From the NCBI GenBank assembly GCA_003993805.1, contig RSEF01000005.1:16069932-16133931 (forward strand): a DNA stretch of 64,000 nt. Direction: 5' to 3'. Source of the DNA: Himantopus leucocephalus (taxonomy: Eukaryota > Chordata > Aves > Charadriiformes > Recurvirostridae). Positions 13,881 through 26,500 of this stretch are shown one piece after another (the stretch's first letter is position 1; every line of letters begins with the position of its first letter). The notes below the pieces were generated by a model. That model did not search any database, was not told the DNA's origin, and saw nothing but the letters and a program-made list of their open reading frames with translations. Position numbers and translations under genes: made by a program.

Positions 13881-14035
13881 TGGCTTCAAAAAGCAATTAG
13901 ACAAATTCATGGAAGAAAGCTCCGCTGAGGGCTATTAAATACAAAGAGAAAACCTCTGGCTTGGGCAGCTCTGGAGCCACAGATGCCCGCGGGCTGGGAG
14001 AACATACCTAGAAAGTGTGGCTTGTTGCACTCTTA
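13881..14035 (+). mobile_element. Old CR1-like LINE 3' fragment
   Basis: The text TGGCTTCAAAAAGCAATTAG, then ACAAATTCATGGAAGAAAGC and GAGGGCTATTAAATA, followed by a CTCTGGCTTGGGCAGCTCTG block, resembles the 3' portion of CR1-related LINEs. Those elements are abundant in turtles, crocodilians and other amniotes, with wording like 'ggattAGACAAATTCATGGAgga...GGCTATTA'. It is diverged and no coding remains. It ends about 110 bases before the acceptor of the DUSP8 start exon. The boundaries are approximate, and a repeat library search is needed to name the subfamily. Confidence 0.5.
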
Positions 14036-14145
14036 AGCTCTACTGAGGGCATCTTCTGAAGGCCAAGCCCTTGGGGACTTGGCCCAAGATGAGTATTGCG
14101 TCCTTCCCAGCTGACCGGTCATCTTCTCCTTTCCTCTCTTTCCAG

Positions 14146-14321
14146 GTTCAGCACAATGAGTTGGCATCCTGGGTGTTAGCAGCGTGAGGAGACCAGGACG
14201 GGTGCTTCCCTGCTCACCCCTTACCCCCTCGCTCGTTCCCCTTGGGGAGACGGGTGCTGGTGTCCCTGCCCTGCCCTTCCGCCCCTTGCCCCCTACTCGC
14301 CGTAGCGGGGACGGGCCCGTT
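14146..14321 (+). other. DUSP8: DUSP8 5' untranslated part of the start-codon exon
   Basis: A pyrimidine-rich tract ending TTCCTCTCTTTCCAG at 14131-14145 makes a good splice acceptor. The exon therefore appears to begin at 14146 with 176 untranslated bases before the start codon, and at least one further 5' exon must lie upstream. The leader contains one upstream ATG (14156-14158) and no other ATG before the DUSP8 start. The reading frame of DUSP8 is open upstream to at least 14184, but no in-frame ATG exists there. Transcription start cannot be placed from the sequence. Confidence 0.6.
14156..14179 (+). promoter_or_regulatory. Seven-codon upstream ORF in the DUSP8 leader
   Basis: ATG at 14156 has A at -3, opens a frame of seven codons (MSWHPGC) and ends with TAG at 14177-14179. 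This is 142 bases before the DUSP8 ATG. If the acceptor at 14145 is used, this uORF lies only 10 bases into the exon. Short uORFs commonly lower translation of the main frame. Whether this one acts so is inference. Confidence 0.45.
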
Positions 14322-14552
14322 ATGGCTGGAGATAGGCTTCCACGCAAGGTGATGGACCCGAAGAAGCTGGCCAGCCTCCTGAGGAACGGAGCGGAGGGCA
14401 CCCTGGTCATTGACAGCCGCTCCTTCGTGGAGTACAACTCCTGGCACGTCCTCAGCTCTGTCAACATCTGCTGCTCCAAGCTTGTCAAGAGGAGGCTCCA
14501 GCAGGACAAGGTCTCCATCACAGAGCTCATCCAGCCCGCCTCCAAGATGAAG
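14322..14552 (+). CDS. DUSP8: DUSP8 coding exon 1 (residues 1-77)
   Basis: This exon encodes the first 77 residues: the start MAGDRLPRKVMD, the rhodanese-domain motif LVIDSRSFVEYN, and the MAPK-docking motif with K56, R57 and R58. The ATG is chosen because MAGDRLPRK is the known DUSP8 N-terminus. It is also the first ATG in this frame. The donor AAG|GTACGG follows in phase 0. Confidence 0.96.
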
Positions 14553-17500
14553 GTACGGGATCTGGCCCTCACCTTTCTTGGTGGACACTCGCACCCTCTT
14601 CCCGAGTAGAAAGGAGCAGGGTGGGGGTGGGATGCAGACTGGCCTAAGGGCTGGTCTGTGCCTGGTGTGTGCATCCTCCTCTTCCATCCCTTGACCCTAG
14701 TATCTCCTGGCATCTCTCTGGCACCCTTTGGAGAGCTGGAGCGTGAGCTCATGCGGCCACAGGGCTGTCCTTGGGGACCTGTTCGTTGCCTCCACCCTAG
14801 TGATGTGGCTTCCTGCTCCAGGAGCCCTCCTCAGGCAAGTCTAACAGGTATATCAGCCTTCGGACTTGTCCTACGCCAGCAAACCACCCCCCAAAGCCTT
14901 CCTGGAGCTGTAAGCTTAATCCCCTGCTAAAAACTCTTCCCCTCCCCTCTGTCATCTCTAACTCCATTCAGGGACATGTAATCCTCCTCCCCTGTGACGC
15001 CAGAAGCTCTTATCCGGTGTCATGGCATATTATCTCTCCCAGGCTCCTCTCTCTATCGCTCCTGGTTAAATAATAGAGATGGCTCTGAGCCACGGAGCTG
15101 GGCTGGAGCCCCGGCCAGAACAGTGTCCCCTTGGTGCCATCGGCCGGGTCGCTGTCGGGGTGTCGGGGGGGTGGCCGTGCCGGTGGGTGCCCGGGCAGGG
15201 TGACGAGCCAGCGGGTGGTTTGCCGTCGCAGCCCACCCTCCCGCCGGCTCGCTTTTACCGTTTTCCCCCTCCCGCCTTGTAATTTTATGGCAAAGCGAGG
15301 GTAATTCAGGCGATTAATCAAATGCTGGGCCCAGCTGGAGCCATCTGCGGCGTGTCCCCCCCCTCGGCGAAGCCACCGCCGTCCGCATTGGCTGCCGGTG
15401 ACATCACCCCGCCGGGATCAAGGGGGCTGGCAGCGGCGGGGGGGGGGGGGGNNNGGGGGGGGGGGGGGGGGGGGCGGCTTCGCGCCAATCTGCGGCGGGG
15501 ATGCTGCGGGCTGGGCGATTTGGAGGGGATTGCGGAGACTGATTCCTGAACGGCTTTAGCTGCTCTTAAATCCCCGGGAGAATAAAGCAGAATAATCAGT
15601 TTTTCGCACGCTGGGAGGGAGAGCGGCGCGGCCGCCCTCCTCCCCGGCGGGGGTCACCTCTGCAGTGGCCGCCGTCACGTGGAGCGGCAGCGGCAGCGAA
15701 AGCGATGCGCAAGGGGGGGGAGGAAGAAGAGGAGGATGACGGGGAAGGGGGGGGNGGGGGGGGGGGGGGGGAAGCATGGAAGAGTTAACGTCAGCTGATG
15801 CCGGCCGCCTCCAAACCTGCAGCTCGGCAGCCGCAGAGGAGCGGTGGCTCCCAGAGGGGTCGGCTGGCTCGCCCCGGCGGTGCCTGCGCTGTCCCCGTAC
15901 AAGGAGCCACAATCGCCTCCCTCCCCGCTCCTGGATCATTGCGTAATGGTCCAGGTACCGGCTGGGGACGTGATTATCACCAGGGATGCTCGGGGGGGTG
16001 GGGGTGGTGGAGGAGAGGCGTTGCCACCGTCTTTAATTCACGGCTTTTTCCTTTTCTTTTTTTTTCTTTTCGGTATGGCTGAAATCTCTCCCGGCGCATC
16101 CGCGGGCAGGAGGCCGTGTGCCCCCGCTGCCACTCTGCGCCCGCCGCTTGCGCGCTGGCTCTTCCCAGCGCACGCAGCTGGGGAATTAATTAAGCTTCAG
16201 GGCACCCTTGTGAGGTTAAGCCACTTGCCCTGGGAAGCTGGAGGAGGGGACCGGAGGGGGGGCGGTCACAGCCGTATCCTCATCTGACATAAAGCAGGGG
16301 TGGCGGCCATGGTTTCGGGGTGTCCAAGCCTTTTCGTCCACGCACCTGCGAGTTCGCCTTTTGGAGTGATGAACTCTCCTCTCCCTCCTTCCCCCACGCC
16401 TCTTATTTCATGGATGTATTTTGGGACCTCCAGAAATCAATATGATCCACAGTCCCTTGGAGGGGGATGCTGAAAGCCGGTTTAGACCTCCATTACCCCG
16501 GTATCATTTCCCTGCCTCCACCTGCCATTGCTGACCAACACCCCCCTCCTCCCCCCAACCCTGCTCTGCCCCTGGCTCGCTACACTGGAGCTGGGGAAGA
16601 CGGTGGGGTGGGGGAACGGGGGGGACGGGGGTGGGGGGAGCACGGCTGGCGTTGGGAGCAGATGGCAGGAAGGGTGACATCAGTGGCGCAATTGTCCAGC
16701 CCCATTATTCCTCCTGACGGGCCTCCCGCCCTCCTCCCGTTTCCTGCTCCCGGCCAGCCGGGGCTACCGAGACAAAGGCGGCCGGCAGCGATGCGGGGCT
16801 GCCTGGGCAGGGAAAGGGCAGTCCTGGGCCCCCACCTTGTCCCGCTCCTCCTCGCCTGCCCAATGCAAAGAGAGCTTGACCTGTGCATCCCATCTTGGTG
16901 ATGCCCTGGGCGGCAATTGCCCTTTGGGGAAGGATGCAGGGGCTGATATAGAGCAAAGCTTTTGGGCAACCCCGCCTGGCTCTCCCCTCCGCTCCTCCTG
17001 CGTGCACGCAGGCAGTGGGGATGAGAGCATTTCTCTAACTTGCTTTTCCCGGTGCTCACACCCCTCTTTTCCATACCACTGTTAAGGAAGGGTACCATTA
17101 ATGCTGCTTCTGGATGCTGCTGTTTGAAGCAATGCTGCGGGATAAGAGCAGCTCCTGGCATTTTTGGTGCAAGGAAAGGACAGGACCATTTGGTGGGAAA
17201 AAAGAAATGGGGAAAATAAAAATCCCTTTGTTTTTTCAATGAAATATGTCTACAATTGTGAGCACAGCTAAGCCACCGCTCCCTGAGCCCCATTGTGCAC
17301 CGCATCCCGCTGGGCGTGTGCATCTTTCCCATGGTGCCCGGCTGGGAAACTGCAGCAGCAATTCATTTCCCAATTGGCAACAGTATCCCTCTGCACAAAA
17401 ATGGTACCAATGTAGTGCTCTGGTTTTGGTTTTGAACCCTTCTCCCAATACTAACAATAATAAATTCTCCCCATAATAAATTCCAATAACAACTGGAATA

Positions 17501-20500
17501 ATTCAGCTCCTTGGTGTAGTTTCGGGGGCAGAGGTTATGGGAAATTCCCGCTTGGGTTTTTACTAGCATTTCTTGAGGGAACTGTTGAAAATTTCACTTC
17601 TTCAAGATCCCCCTGGAAAGTCTTTCCACCCCTCGACCTCTTCTCACTTCCTGAAATCTAGCTATCTCTGGAGCAGCTGTAGCCAGGGTTTGAGGCATGA
17701 CAAGGGTCTCTTCGGGCGATGGGAATATTTATTTATTTGCGTTAGGAGCATGGCTCTGCAAGCAGCTGTTTGGCTTGAGGGAAAGCCGGGGCTTAGTTTT
17801 GAGCCATGTGCCTGGCTGCACTTTATGTTGATGGAAGCCCTGTTATTTCAGTGGGGTGATTCACAGTGTTTTGAAACAATATGTGACTGAGATGTCGGTA
17901 GTAATTGGGATAATAAGAATAGCTCACTCTTATCTGAGCCCGGATCACCTGTAGAGCATCATCATCCCTGCTTGGCAGCTGGGAAGAGGCGGAGCAGGGA
18001 CCCAGACTGCGTTGAACCACCCAGTGGCCAGGACCAAATGTCCGTAAGGGAGTTACCTCCAGCCACAGCTGGGGAGGGTGGTGGGGAACACTGGGCTCGG
18101 CGCAAAGGCAATAGATGGTCTCAGCTGAGGGTTGGTTGGAGCTGTTGGCAGGGTGGTCCCTGATGCTGGCTGGCCATCCCCCCTAGCTGAGATGCTGACA
18201 GGGGGGAGATTTGTCCCTGGGGAGGTGCCCTGGGGCACCTCCAGCGCTGGGGTGGGCCAACAGCTTTTCAAAGGCATGCACGGGTTTGCAAACCCCACTC
18301 AACATCTACCTGGGGCCAAAAGACTTGCTGTGCCTTGGCCCCACTGTCCCTTGATGGCTGGATTTGGGGACTGTTTCTGGAGGGTGATGCCTGGGGATTT
18401 GGTTACTTCTTGGGGTGATGGGCAACCCCCATGGGATAGCTCTCACCGTGGAGGTGCTGCACCTCAGAGGAACTGCTGTTGTCAGCTGTGCCCCTGCCCT
18501 ATGCCAGCGCCTGGCAGAGGCAGGAATCTAGCCCTGAGCATCTCTTCAACTTTACTTCAACTCCTCTGTCCTGGTTAGCTTTTAACCTCCATATGTTTAA
18601 GGCCAGAGATGGGGCAGTGCCTTCCCCTATGTATCAGGAGTGCGTGAGGTTAATGGGAGACCCACGGACCTGATTAAACATCTCCTTCTCATTTCTCTTT
18701 GTGGCAACAAGCCAGGGTGTCGGTGCAGGCTCCTTGTGTGCTCCATGAGGTCTCCTCAGGACCATCCTGCAGGCATCCTCGCCCCAGCAAGCACGGTATT
18801 TATTTTCTGCAGCCGGGCCATGCGAGGCCAGCGCTTGTTTGGCATTTACATTGAGTGAAACATTATAACTTTAATAAGATGTAAACCGTGTCGCACATCT
18901 CTGCCGTCGCTCGGCAACCCTGCAGTAATGGCCCAAACAAAGCCTTCCCGTGCAGAGGGAACACTAAATCCTATTGTGGGATAATTCTGCTCAGCCAGAG
19001 CTGGTATCTCCCCTGCAGCCACCCTGGCCAGGACGAGCCCCTGCCCCGCTGCAGCTCAGTCCCTGCCTCACAGTGCTTTTAGGGGAGATGCTTTCGGTGG
19101 CGTGGGGCTCCAGGCTGGGGACTGGGTTTTCGGGTTGTGCTAAGGGTGTGCTAGCGGGGCTTGAAGGGATAGTGGCCCTGCTAAGGACTGGTGGGCTCGT
19201 GGCTCTGAGCTGGCTCGGCAGCCACCCTGTTTCCCTCCAGCTGCACTTGGGATGGCCTCCTGCAAAAGTCCTGCTTCAGGGATGGCTGAGGAAGAAACGC
19301 TGGGGTAGGTCCTCAGCTGTCTTACCCCCAGGTGGCTTTGGTCATTTTTCAGTGTCTTATTTTAAAATTCCTGCACCCTTTTCTCCTCCTCTCATCCTGC
19401 CACTGCCTTTTCATCCCTCCTGTCATCTTGCAGACCTGCGGGGCTAGTTTTGCTCTCCGGTGCCCAGTGCCGGGCTGGGGACAGTCGGCTTCTTTGAGCT
19501 CCCCCATTCCTATTGCAGAGCCATGAGTGGTGGCCAGGCAGGGATTTCTGTTGGTGCGGGGCTGTCCTTCCACTGCAGCGAGGAGACATGATGAGCTCAG
19601 CTAAATTGGTGCGCCCTGCAGTTTTATTTGGATGGCGCTCACGTTGCCAAGCAGGGAAGCACCTGCAGCAGGGTGTGAAAGCAGCATTAATATCGACAGC
19701 AACCCCGAGCGAATCCGCTCTGGTGATAAGATAGCGCATGGCAGTGAGATGGCAAAAGGAGGCGGGCGTCCATGAGTGGTTCCTAGTTCAAGTGGTCTCC
19801 TAAAGGGATTTCAGAGAGGGATGAACAGGGGATGGGAAATGGGCAACTCCAACATAAGCCGGAGGAGAGAGCAGCTCAGGGGCGCAGACTCCCTCCCTGC
19901 CTGCTGCTGCCTCCTCCTCCTCCCGCAGCGTGATGGATGTGCCTTACCCCGCCGGCTGGGAGGGCAGGCGCTCACAAGGCAAGCGTATGCCATCCATCAG
20001 GCTATTCAGTGAACGCGCTGAGCCATGCCTCGGCAAGGATCTTTATCTTCTTTTCATGCACAGACCTTCAGGTAGACGTAGGAACGGCCAGCTGTGCCTC
20101 GAATGCTCTCGCTGTGATCCAGGCATGGGGGGACTCCTGCCTGCAGACAGTTGCCTGGCTGCAGGGTACCCCACCATTTCACCTGCCCAGAGACCCAGCA
20201 GTGGCACCAGGGCTGGGTGCTGTTTGTGGCATGCAAAGTCACATGAGAGCAGCCCAGGAGCTGCTTTCCCTCTATCCCAGCACATCTCAGCCGTGTGCAA
20301 GCCCCACCATGCATTACAAACAGAAGAAATAGCATCCCCCTGAACATCCACAGAGCTAAAGAAGAGATTTTACCTCTCCTTCAGTCTTCAGGGGTGATCT
20401 GCAGGTTTGGGTTGAGCTTCCAGAGGGGCAGTGCCTACAGAGGTGTTACTGTGCTGGGCACAGTGTCTCCTGGCTGAGCCCTGAAGAGCTGTCGCTCCAG

Positions 20501-23500
20501 CCCCACTCGCTCCAGCTGCAGCACAAAGGCTGTGCTGGGAGCACCCCTGCCTGCAGAACCACCCCCAAATCCCTGTGACACCAGCCAGGCTGAAGGCAAA
20601 GGTTGGGTGGAGAGGAGGTGGTGGAAGAAGTTGCAGCGACTTCTGGGATGTGATAAGTAAGGGCAAGCTGAGGGTGGGCGATGGGGAGGGCTGATCCTAT
20701 TTTGGGTAGGATGCTCAAAAGCACTCAGAGTTGGTGGGGCTGCTCTGATGGGCATCTGTACTGACACATTCACATGTAGCCGTGGAGCAGAGTCCCAGTC
20801 TGGCTGGACCCTTCATTTGGTGAGCAAAGCCAGCTTGTGGGGACAGCATGGAGCTGGGGTCTCCTGCTTGTGTGACTGCTAAATTCAGCTTTGCTTCCCA
20901 TGGTGATGTGGGCAGCAGCATCCTCAGTGCTCAGCCTATTTCTCTGACACCTGGTTTTCACCGTTCCCCTGCAGGTGGAGGCAGAGGAGCACCAGGACGT
21001 AGTGGTCTACGACCAGAGCACGCGGGACGTGACCGGCTTGGCTGCTGACAGCTTCCTCTCCATCCTTCTGGGCAAGCTGGACAGCTGTTTCCACAGTGTC
21101 TCCATCCTTACAGGTAGGAGCCCTGGGTTACCACTTCACGCGGCGCTCGTGCCCTTAATCTGGAGTTATGGAGCTGTGGCCACACGTGTCCATCTGCACC
21201 CACTTTCCTGGCCACTGGTGGCTGTGGTGGTGGAGGACAGCCCTGCATGTGGACCAAGGACGCTCGACCCACATTGGCATCACTGGGTCCTCCCCATGCA
21301 TTCATTTCTTGCACCATCCAGCTTCCCGCTGCTGTACCCACCAGCCAGGGGGAATGAGAGAGGAGGGTACGGGAGGGGTCGCGGTGGCATGGATCCAGCC
21401 ACCCAAAAGGTGCCCTTCGTTCTCCCATCCCAGTGCCGCTTCATCCCCAATGAATGTGCCAAGAGCCAGACCTGGTCCGGGTGCTCTGCTCCCTCTCGCT
21501 GCTGTTAAAGGGAAGGCAGGAAAGGAAATCCATGGATGTGCTGGGAAGGAGAAGGGGAAAGAGGGCAGGGGCAGAGAGTCATCCCTGGGTGAGTCAGGGT
21601 CTGCTGGAGATGATGTTCTCTGGGCACGAGCATGCAGGCAGGAGGAGGCACCCGCTGCCCTAATTACAGCTCTTCTGCAGAGCAAAATGGGAGACAGGCA
21701 ACCGATGAATGAAACGCTCCAACCCAGCAGAGAGGAGAAGAAGGAGGCAGCGAGCTGCTGAAGGGAGAGTTAAAGCTGCCTTTAATTCCCCATGGCTGAG
21801 ACGGCCGGGCATCCGCCTGCCTGGCTGCCCACCTCTGAGCTTTCTGCCCACGGAGGGGTGGGCAGGCGCTGCCCCACGCAGCCCCTTGGTCTTCTTGAGC
21901 TCAGCCAGGCTCCTAGATAGTGGCAAAAGCACAGAGACTGGGTTCATCTCCATTCCCCAAGCCCGTCGTCATCCTGTGGCGATTGCGTACTGCTTTGGGG
22001 CTGAGGCGGAGGGTACCGACCTCTGTGTCCCTGAGGCATCGCAGGAATGGAGGAAGTAGCCGTCCCCGCAAACCCAGCAGCGTGACAGACCCTAGGAAGG
22101 GTTAGTTGTGAAGGGGAAGGTGGCATAAGCAATTGGCATTCAGGGAGCCTTGCCCGTGCAAGGCATGGGTAAGTGCTGTTGAATTAGAGCAGCTGCATTG
22201 TGATGGGGAGAACAGAGCAGAGAAATAGCGGGAATAAACTCCCTGGTTCGAGGGTTTCAAAAGCAAGCAGTGACTGCACGAAATCACATTAAAGCTGATT
22301 AATGTGGCCCAGGTTGCAGGAGCTCTGCTGAGGCCAGTGCTGGAGGATGCAGCCATGAGCTTGCTACAGCCACCTCCGGCCTGTCCCAGCAGCCGTGCCT
22401 GTGGCTCCAAGGTCATCGCAGCATAAACAAGGGCACGGCTTGGCGCACGGTGCAGGAGAAGGAGAAGGCGGATTCAGTCTCATCTGGGAAGGAACCTGCT
22501 TAGTCACCGGGACGGGTCAGGAAACAGCCTTCGCAGCATGACCTTGGCACCCCACAACGCTCCCGACGCTCTCCCAGGGCTGTGCGCCGGCGGCAAACCC
22601 CCACACTCCCCCAAGTCCTCCTGGAGCAGGGACGGGGCTGGGTGAGGTGGTCCGTAAAGCCCCGGAGCCTTCTCCTCACTGGGAAAGTGAGGGGAGGCTT
22701 GGGGGACCCCCGTAGTATAAGTGCACCCCAGCCACACGCACAGCACACCCCATGCTGGGTGAGTGCCGGCAGCGTGCCACCCCCTCGGCCATCAGTATCA
22801 CCACTGCTGAGCCCCCCACAAGCAAACCTGCACCTCACCTGGGCGCACGCATCCTCCATCTTCAGGGCGGCCATTTCCATCTCCCTGGGCTGCAGGAGCC
22901 CAGACCCCCAAGCAGGGGTGCGGTTGTGCTAGGCACCAAGCAAAGCTTAAACCTCCCCAATTAAAAGCGCGGCAGGGCCACAGCCTGATGGGGAACACGG
23001 GCTGCCAGCGGGTGGAAAAAATGGGAACCGAAATGTAGAACACTGGGTCATGGCGGTGGCATTTTACATGGAAATCGTGACTGGAAGCGGCTGCGGAGAG
23101 CATCCGGGGGAGGCTGGGCACACTCGCGACACACAGCAGCTTCCTCCTGCTTGCAGTGTCGGTGTCGGCAGCAGCCGGGTTGTTTTAGAGGCAGTTCTTA
23201 GGAGGTCTGAGGGGGATGTGCGGGCTGGCTCTGATTCTGACCCCTCGCCCTGGTAGGGTTTAACCCCTCGATCTGTCTTCTCCAGGCTTAGGCACCTCGT
23301 CCAGCTCTAGCCCATTCTGTGTCCCAGAAGAGGTGCCAGGGTCCTCCCTGGAGGTGGCTTGTGACCCCAGTGGGGAGTTGGGCTGGCAAGGGCTGCCAAA
23401 ATGTCAGGGTCCTGCCCTGACATCTCAGCCTGTCCCTAAGTGGATGCCAGCACCCCAGGGAGGGCGCCTGTCCTGAGGGTCGCCAAACCCAAGTGCCAGC

Positions 23501-26500
23501 CCTACGCAGCCCCAAAGCCACCTGAGCCCCTCCATGCTCCCCAGCTCTCCTCAGCCCCCGCAGATGTATTTCCATGTCCCCATCTTGTCCAAGTGCCATG
23601 CTTGGCCATTCTTGCTGGCCTCCCACCCATCAGCCTTCAGACCCTTGCAGCAGCTGGTGGAGGCTGATGAGCTGGGGGTGGCAAGAGCAGCAGCAAGGAC
23701 CCATCAAGGGTTAACAGCCCAGAAGCAGCGATTCCAGTGGGGCTGGGAAGGAGGAATCTGAGTCAATTATTCCCAGTCTTGGAAATCATCAGCTTGTCTT
23801 CTTTTTTCCTTTTTTTTTTTTTTTTTAATTGTGTAAGTATAAATAGTGCTGCTTGCTGCCCTCCATCCGTGGGAGCAGAAAGCCTGTTGATTTATATGGT
23901 TTTCCTGACATCACATGAAGTGGTGGAAAACTGAATGGAGCCAACATTTTTCCTGCATTACGTAATGCCCCCTCCCTCCCTCCCGGCCCAGCTCTGCTAT
24001 TCCTGCAGGAGCCTGACTGTTCTTTAACCTTTGTTTACTTCAGCACAAACCCTCGCTTTTTTGCTTTTTTTTCCCCCCCCCCNNNNNNNNNNNNNNNNNN
24101 NNNNNNNNNNNNNNNNNNNNNNNNNNNNNNNNNNNNNNNNNNNNNNNNNNNNNNNNNNNNNNNNNNNNNNNNNNNNNNNNNNNNNNNNNNNNNNNNNNNN
24201 NNNNNNNNNNNNNNNNNNNNNNNNNNNNNNNNNNNNNNNNNNNNNNNNNNNNNNNNNNNNNNNNNNNNNNNNNNNNNNNNNNNNNNNNNNNNNNNNNNNN
24301 NNNNNNNNNNNNNNNNNNNNNNNNNNNNNNNNNNNNNNNNNNNNNNNNNNNNNNNNNNNNNNNNNNNNNNNNNNNNNNNNNNNNNNNNNNNNNNNNNNNN
24401 NNNNNNNNNNNNNNNNNNNNNNNNNNNNNNNNNNNNNNNNNNNNNNNNNNNNNNNNNNNNNNNNNNNNNNNNNNNNNNNNNNNNNNNNNNNNNNNNNNNN
24501 NNNNNNNNNNNNNNNNNNNNNNNNNNNNNNNNNNNNNNNNNNNNNNNNNNNNNNNNNNNNNNNNNNNNNNNNNNNNNNNNNNNNNNNNNNNNNNNNNNNN
24601 NNNNNNNNNNNNNNNNNNNNNNNNNNNNNNNNNNNNNNNNNNNNNNNNNNNNNNNNNNNNNNNNNNNNNNNNNNNNNNNNNNNNNNNNNNNNNNNNNNNN
24701 NNNNNNNNNNNNNNNNNNNNNNNNNNNNNNNNNNNNNNNNNNNNNNNNNNNNNNNNNNNNNNNNNNNNNNNNNNNNNNNNNNNNNNNNNNNNNNNNNNNN
24801 NNNNNNNNNNNNNNNNNNNNNNNNNNNNNNNNNNNNNNNNNNNNNNNNNNNNNNAGGGCTTAGATTTGGGGGATTTTGGAGGAATCTACCAAAGGCAGGT
24901 GACTTCAGAGCAGACAAAATGAAGTACTGGAAAAGGAGAGGGGATTTCCATTGCAGGAGCTGACTTGAGCTGCCCAGGCGGGAGCGGGTTCAGCACTGGC
25001 TGGAATTATTTTAGAAACAAGGATTCAGGGACAGGTTATTTTAATAAAAGAAAAAAAAAAAAAGAAAAAGCACCTTTTTTTTTTTTTTGCTGCATAGGGA
25101 CAGTCCTAAAAGGAGGTTAAACATCATGGCAGCTGAATGTGACTTTGCGCATCCTTGGCTGAAAATACTGTGATGCTTTTGTGTGTTGTGTCGGTCTGAA
25201 GGCACAAGCCCGCGTCATATCTCCCTTGCTGCCTGCTCCTCTTGAAACACGTCAGGCTGGGGCTGTTTCAGAGGAAAAGACAAGATAAATGAAAAAAAGC
25301 CAAGCTAGGCAGGTGCAAAAGCAGCGCATAGGCAGGGAAGAGCAGAGGGGGCTTGCTTTTAGTCAAAGTCCCAAGCGTTGGAGACCATGTATGCATCTGA
25401 AAGGCACTAAAAATACAAATGAATCTGCAAAACTTGTCATGGCTGACGCTGAAGCTAAAAGCTTAGCAGGATCCAGAACGAGGTTCTTACAAACCCACTG
25501 TAAGAAAAAAATAATCTAAAACCTAAGAAAGAAAATACCCTAAACATCCACACTGTGGTCGTCAGTCAGCAGCTATCTGATGGGAGTGGGGAAGTAGGAC
25601 CCCACTGCAGCTGGTTCTTTAATGGTCACCTTCCTCATTGCCCACTCTGGACAGGATCATGTTTTCATCTGACGACTTTGGTATGTGAGTGCGTCTCCTG
25701 GGGATGTAGCACGTGCAGGATGCACTAGGTGGTGGACTTCGTCCTCTGACTCCAGCAGAGCCTCTGTTTGGTACAGGTGTCTGAAGATGCGTGTGTAGGT
25801 CAAGCATTAGGGCTATTTCAGGTACCCCCAGACTGCAAGGTCTAAGAGCACTTGTGGACTTACTGGCATGAATCCATCAGATGGACCCACAAGTTTTTCT
25901 TCTAAAGTCTAATTATTGCCTCTGAACCTCCCACAAGCACCTCTGCCCACTCGTGGACGTCTCCATCCCATAGCGTACTGTGATGAACCAAAAAGCAGAT
26001 CCTGGGCTGGCAGAAACATGGGTATGAATAAAGAGGGTGCAGGGGTGGGATGAGATGGGAAAGCGCACTCAATGTGGGACTCTCAATGTCTTGCTTCTCC
26101 CATATTTGGGAGTTTTGAAGAACCAGCATTGCAAATAATGCAAATGGAGATCCTGATTGTTCTTCATCTACAAACTGCCTGTGTGATGCTTGGGAATGGA
26201 AGAAGGGTAAAAAGTGCCATGGAGGGGGTTACAGCTGGCTTTTCTCAGGCTGTTGGTGGTGGGGCGCAGGGGCATTATCTGCGGTGCAGCTTTTCTCTTG
26301 ACTGTCCAGAGGGATGGAGGTAGGGTGCTATTGCCAGCCTAGTGGGAGAGGCACTTTTTTAAAAATCATAGCTTTGGCTTTAGTCACTTGAAGTTGGACT
26401 TCAAATGGTAACACCAAGGTTTGAGATTTTTACAGTCCTGGAGATCTAGGTAACTCTCCAAACCTCCCTCCCCCTCACCCACTTCCCACCCTGGGTCTGT

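Larger units (their letters stand above)
15320..16290. promoter_or_regulatory. CpG island in intron 1 with CCAAT, CRE-like and E-box motifs
   Basis: CpG dinucleotides are dense here compared with flanks. A reversed CCAAT box (ATTGG, 15387-15391) is followed by a CRE-like TGACATCA (15399-15406). A forward CCAAT lies at 15485-15489, and a palindromic E-box CACGTG at 15676-15681. These are usual parts of TATA-less vertebrate promoters. Its position just downstream of the first coding exon would make it an internal or antisense promoter, or an enhancer. No transcript can be assigned from sequence. Confidence 0.5.
14553..20974 (+). other. DUSP8 intron after coding exon 1 (6.4 kb)
   Basis: The intron runs from GTACGG to a CCGTTCCCCTGCAG acceptor. 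It contains a GC-rich CpG island at about 15.3-16.3 kb with two poly-G tracts. The rest is ordinary non-coding sequence. The 250-codon minus-strand frame at 16580-17332 is proline/arginine-rich low-complexity translation and I do not treat it as a gene. A block at about 18790-18960, with homeodomain/TAAT-like and AT-rich patches inside GC-rich surroundings, could be a conserved regulatory element, but this cannot be shown without alignment. Confidence 0.85.

Noticed and set aside
14184..14321. N-terminal extension of DUSP8 in the open upstream frame
   Set aside because: There is no in-frame ATG upstream, and the known DUSP8 N-terminus begins at the ATG at 14322.
14033..14752. 239-codon minus-strand frame
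   Set aside because: It is the antisense shadow of DUSP8 coding exon 1 and its flanks.
16580..17332. 250-codon minus-strand frame
   Set aside because: It lies in GC-rich, stop-poor intron sequence, has Pro/Arg/Ser-rich low-complexity composition and no recognisable domain, and two other minus-strand frames overlap it.
24024..24963. Frames of about 300 codons on both strands
   Set aside because: They consist almost entirely of unknown bases in the 772-base gap.
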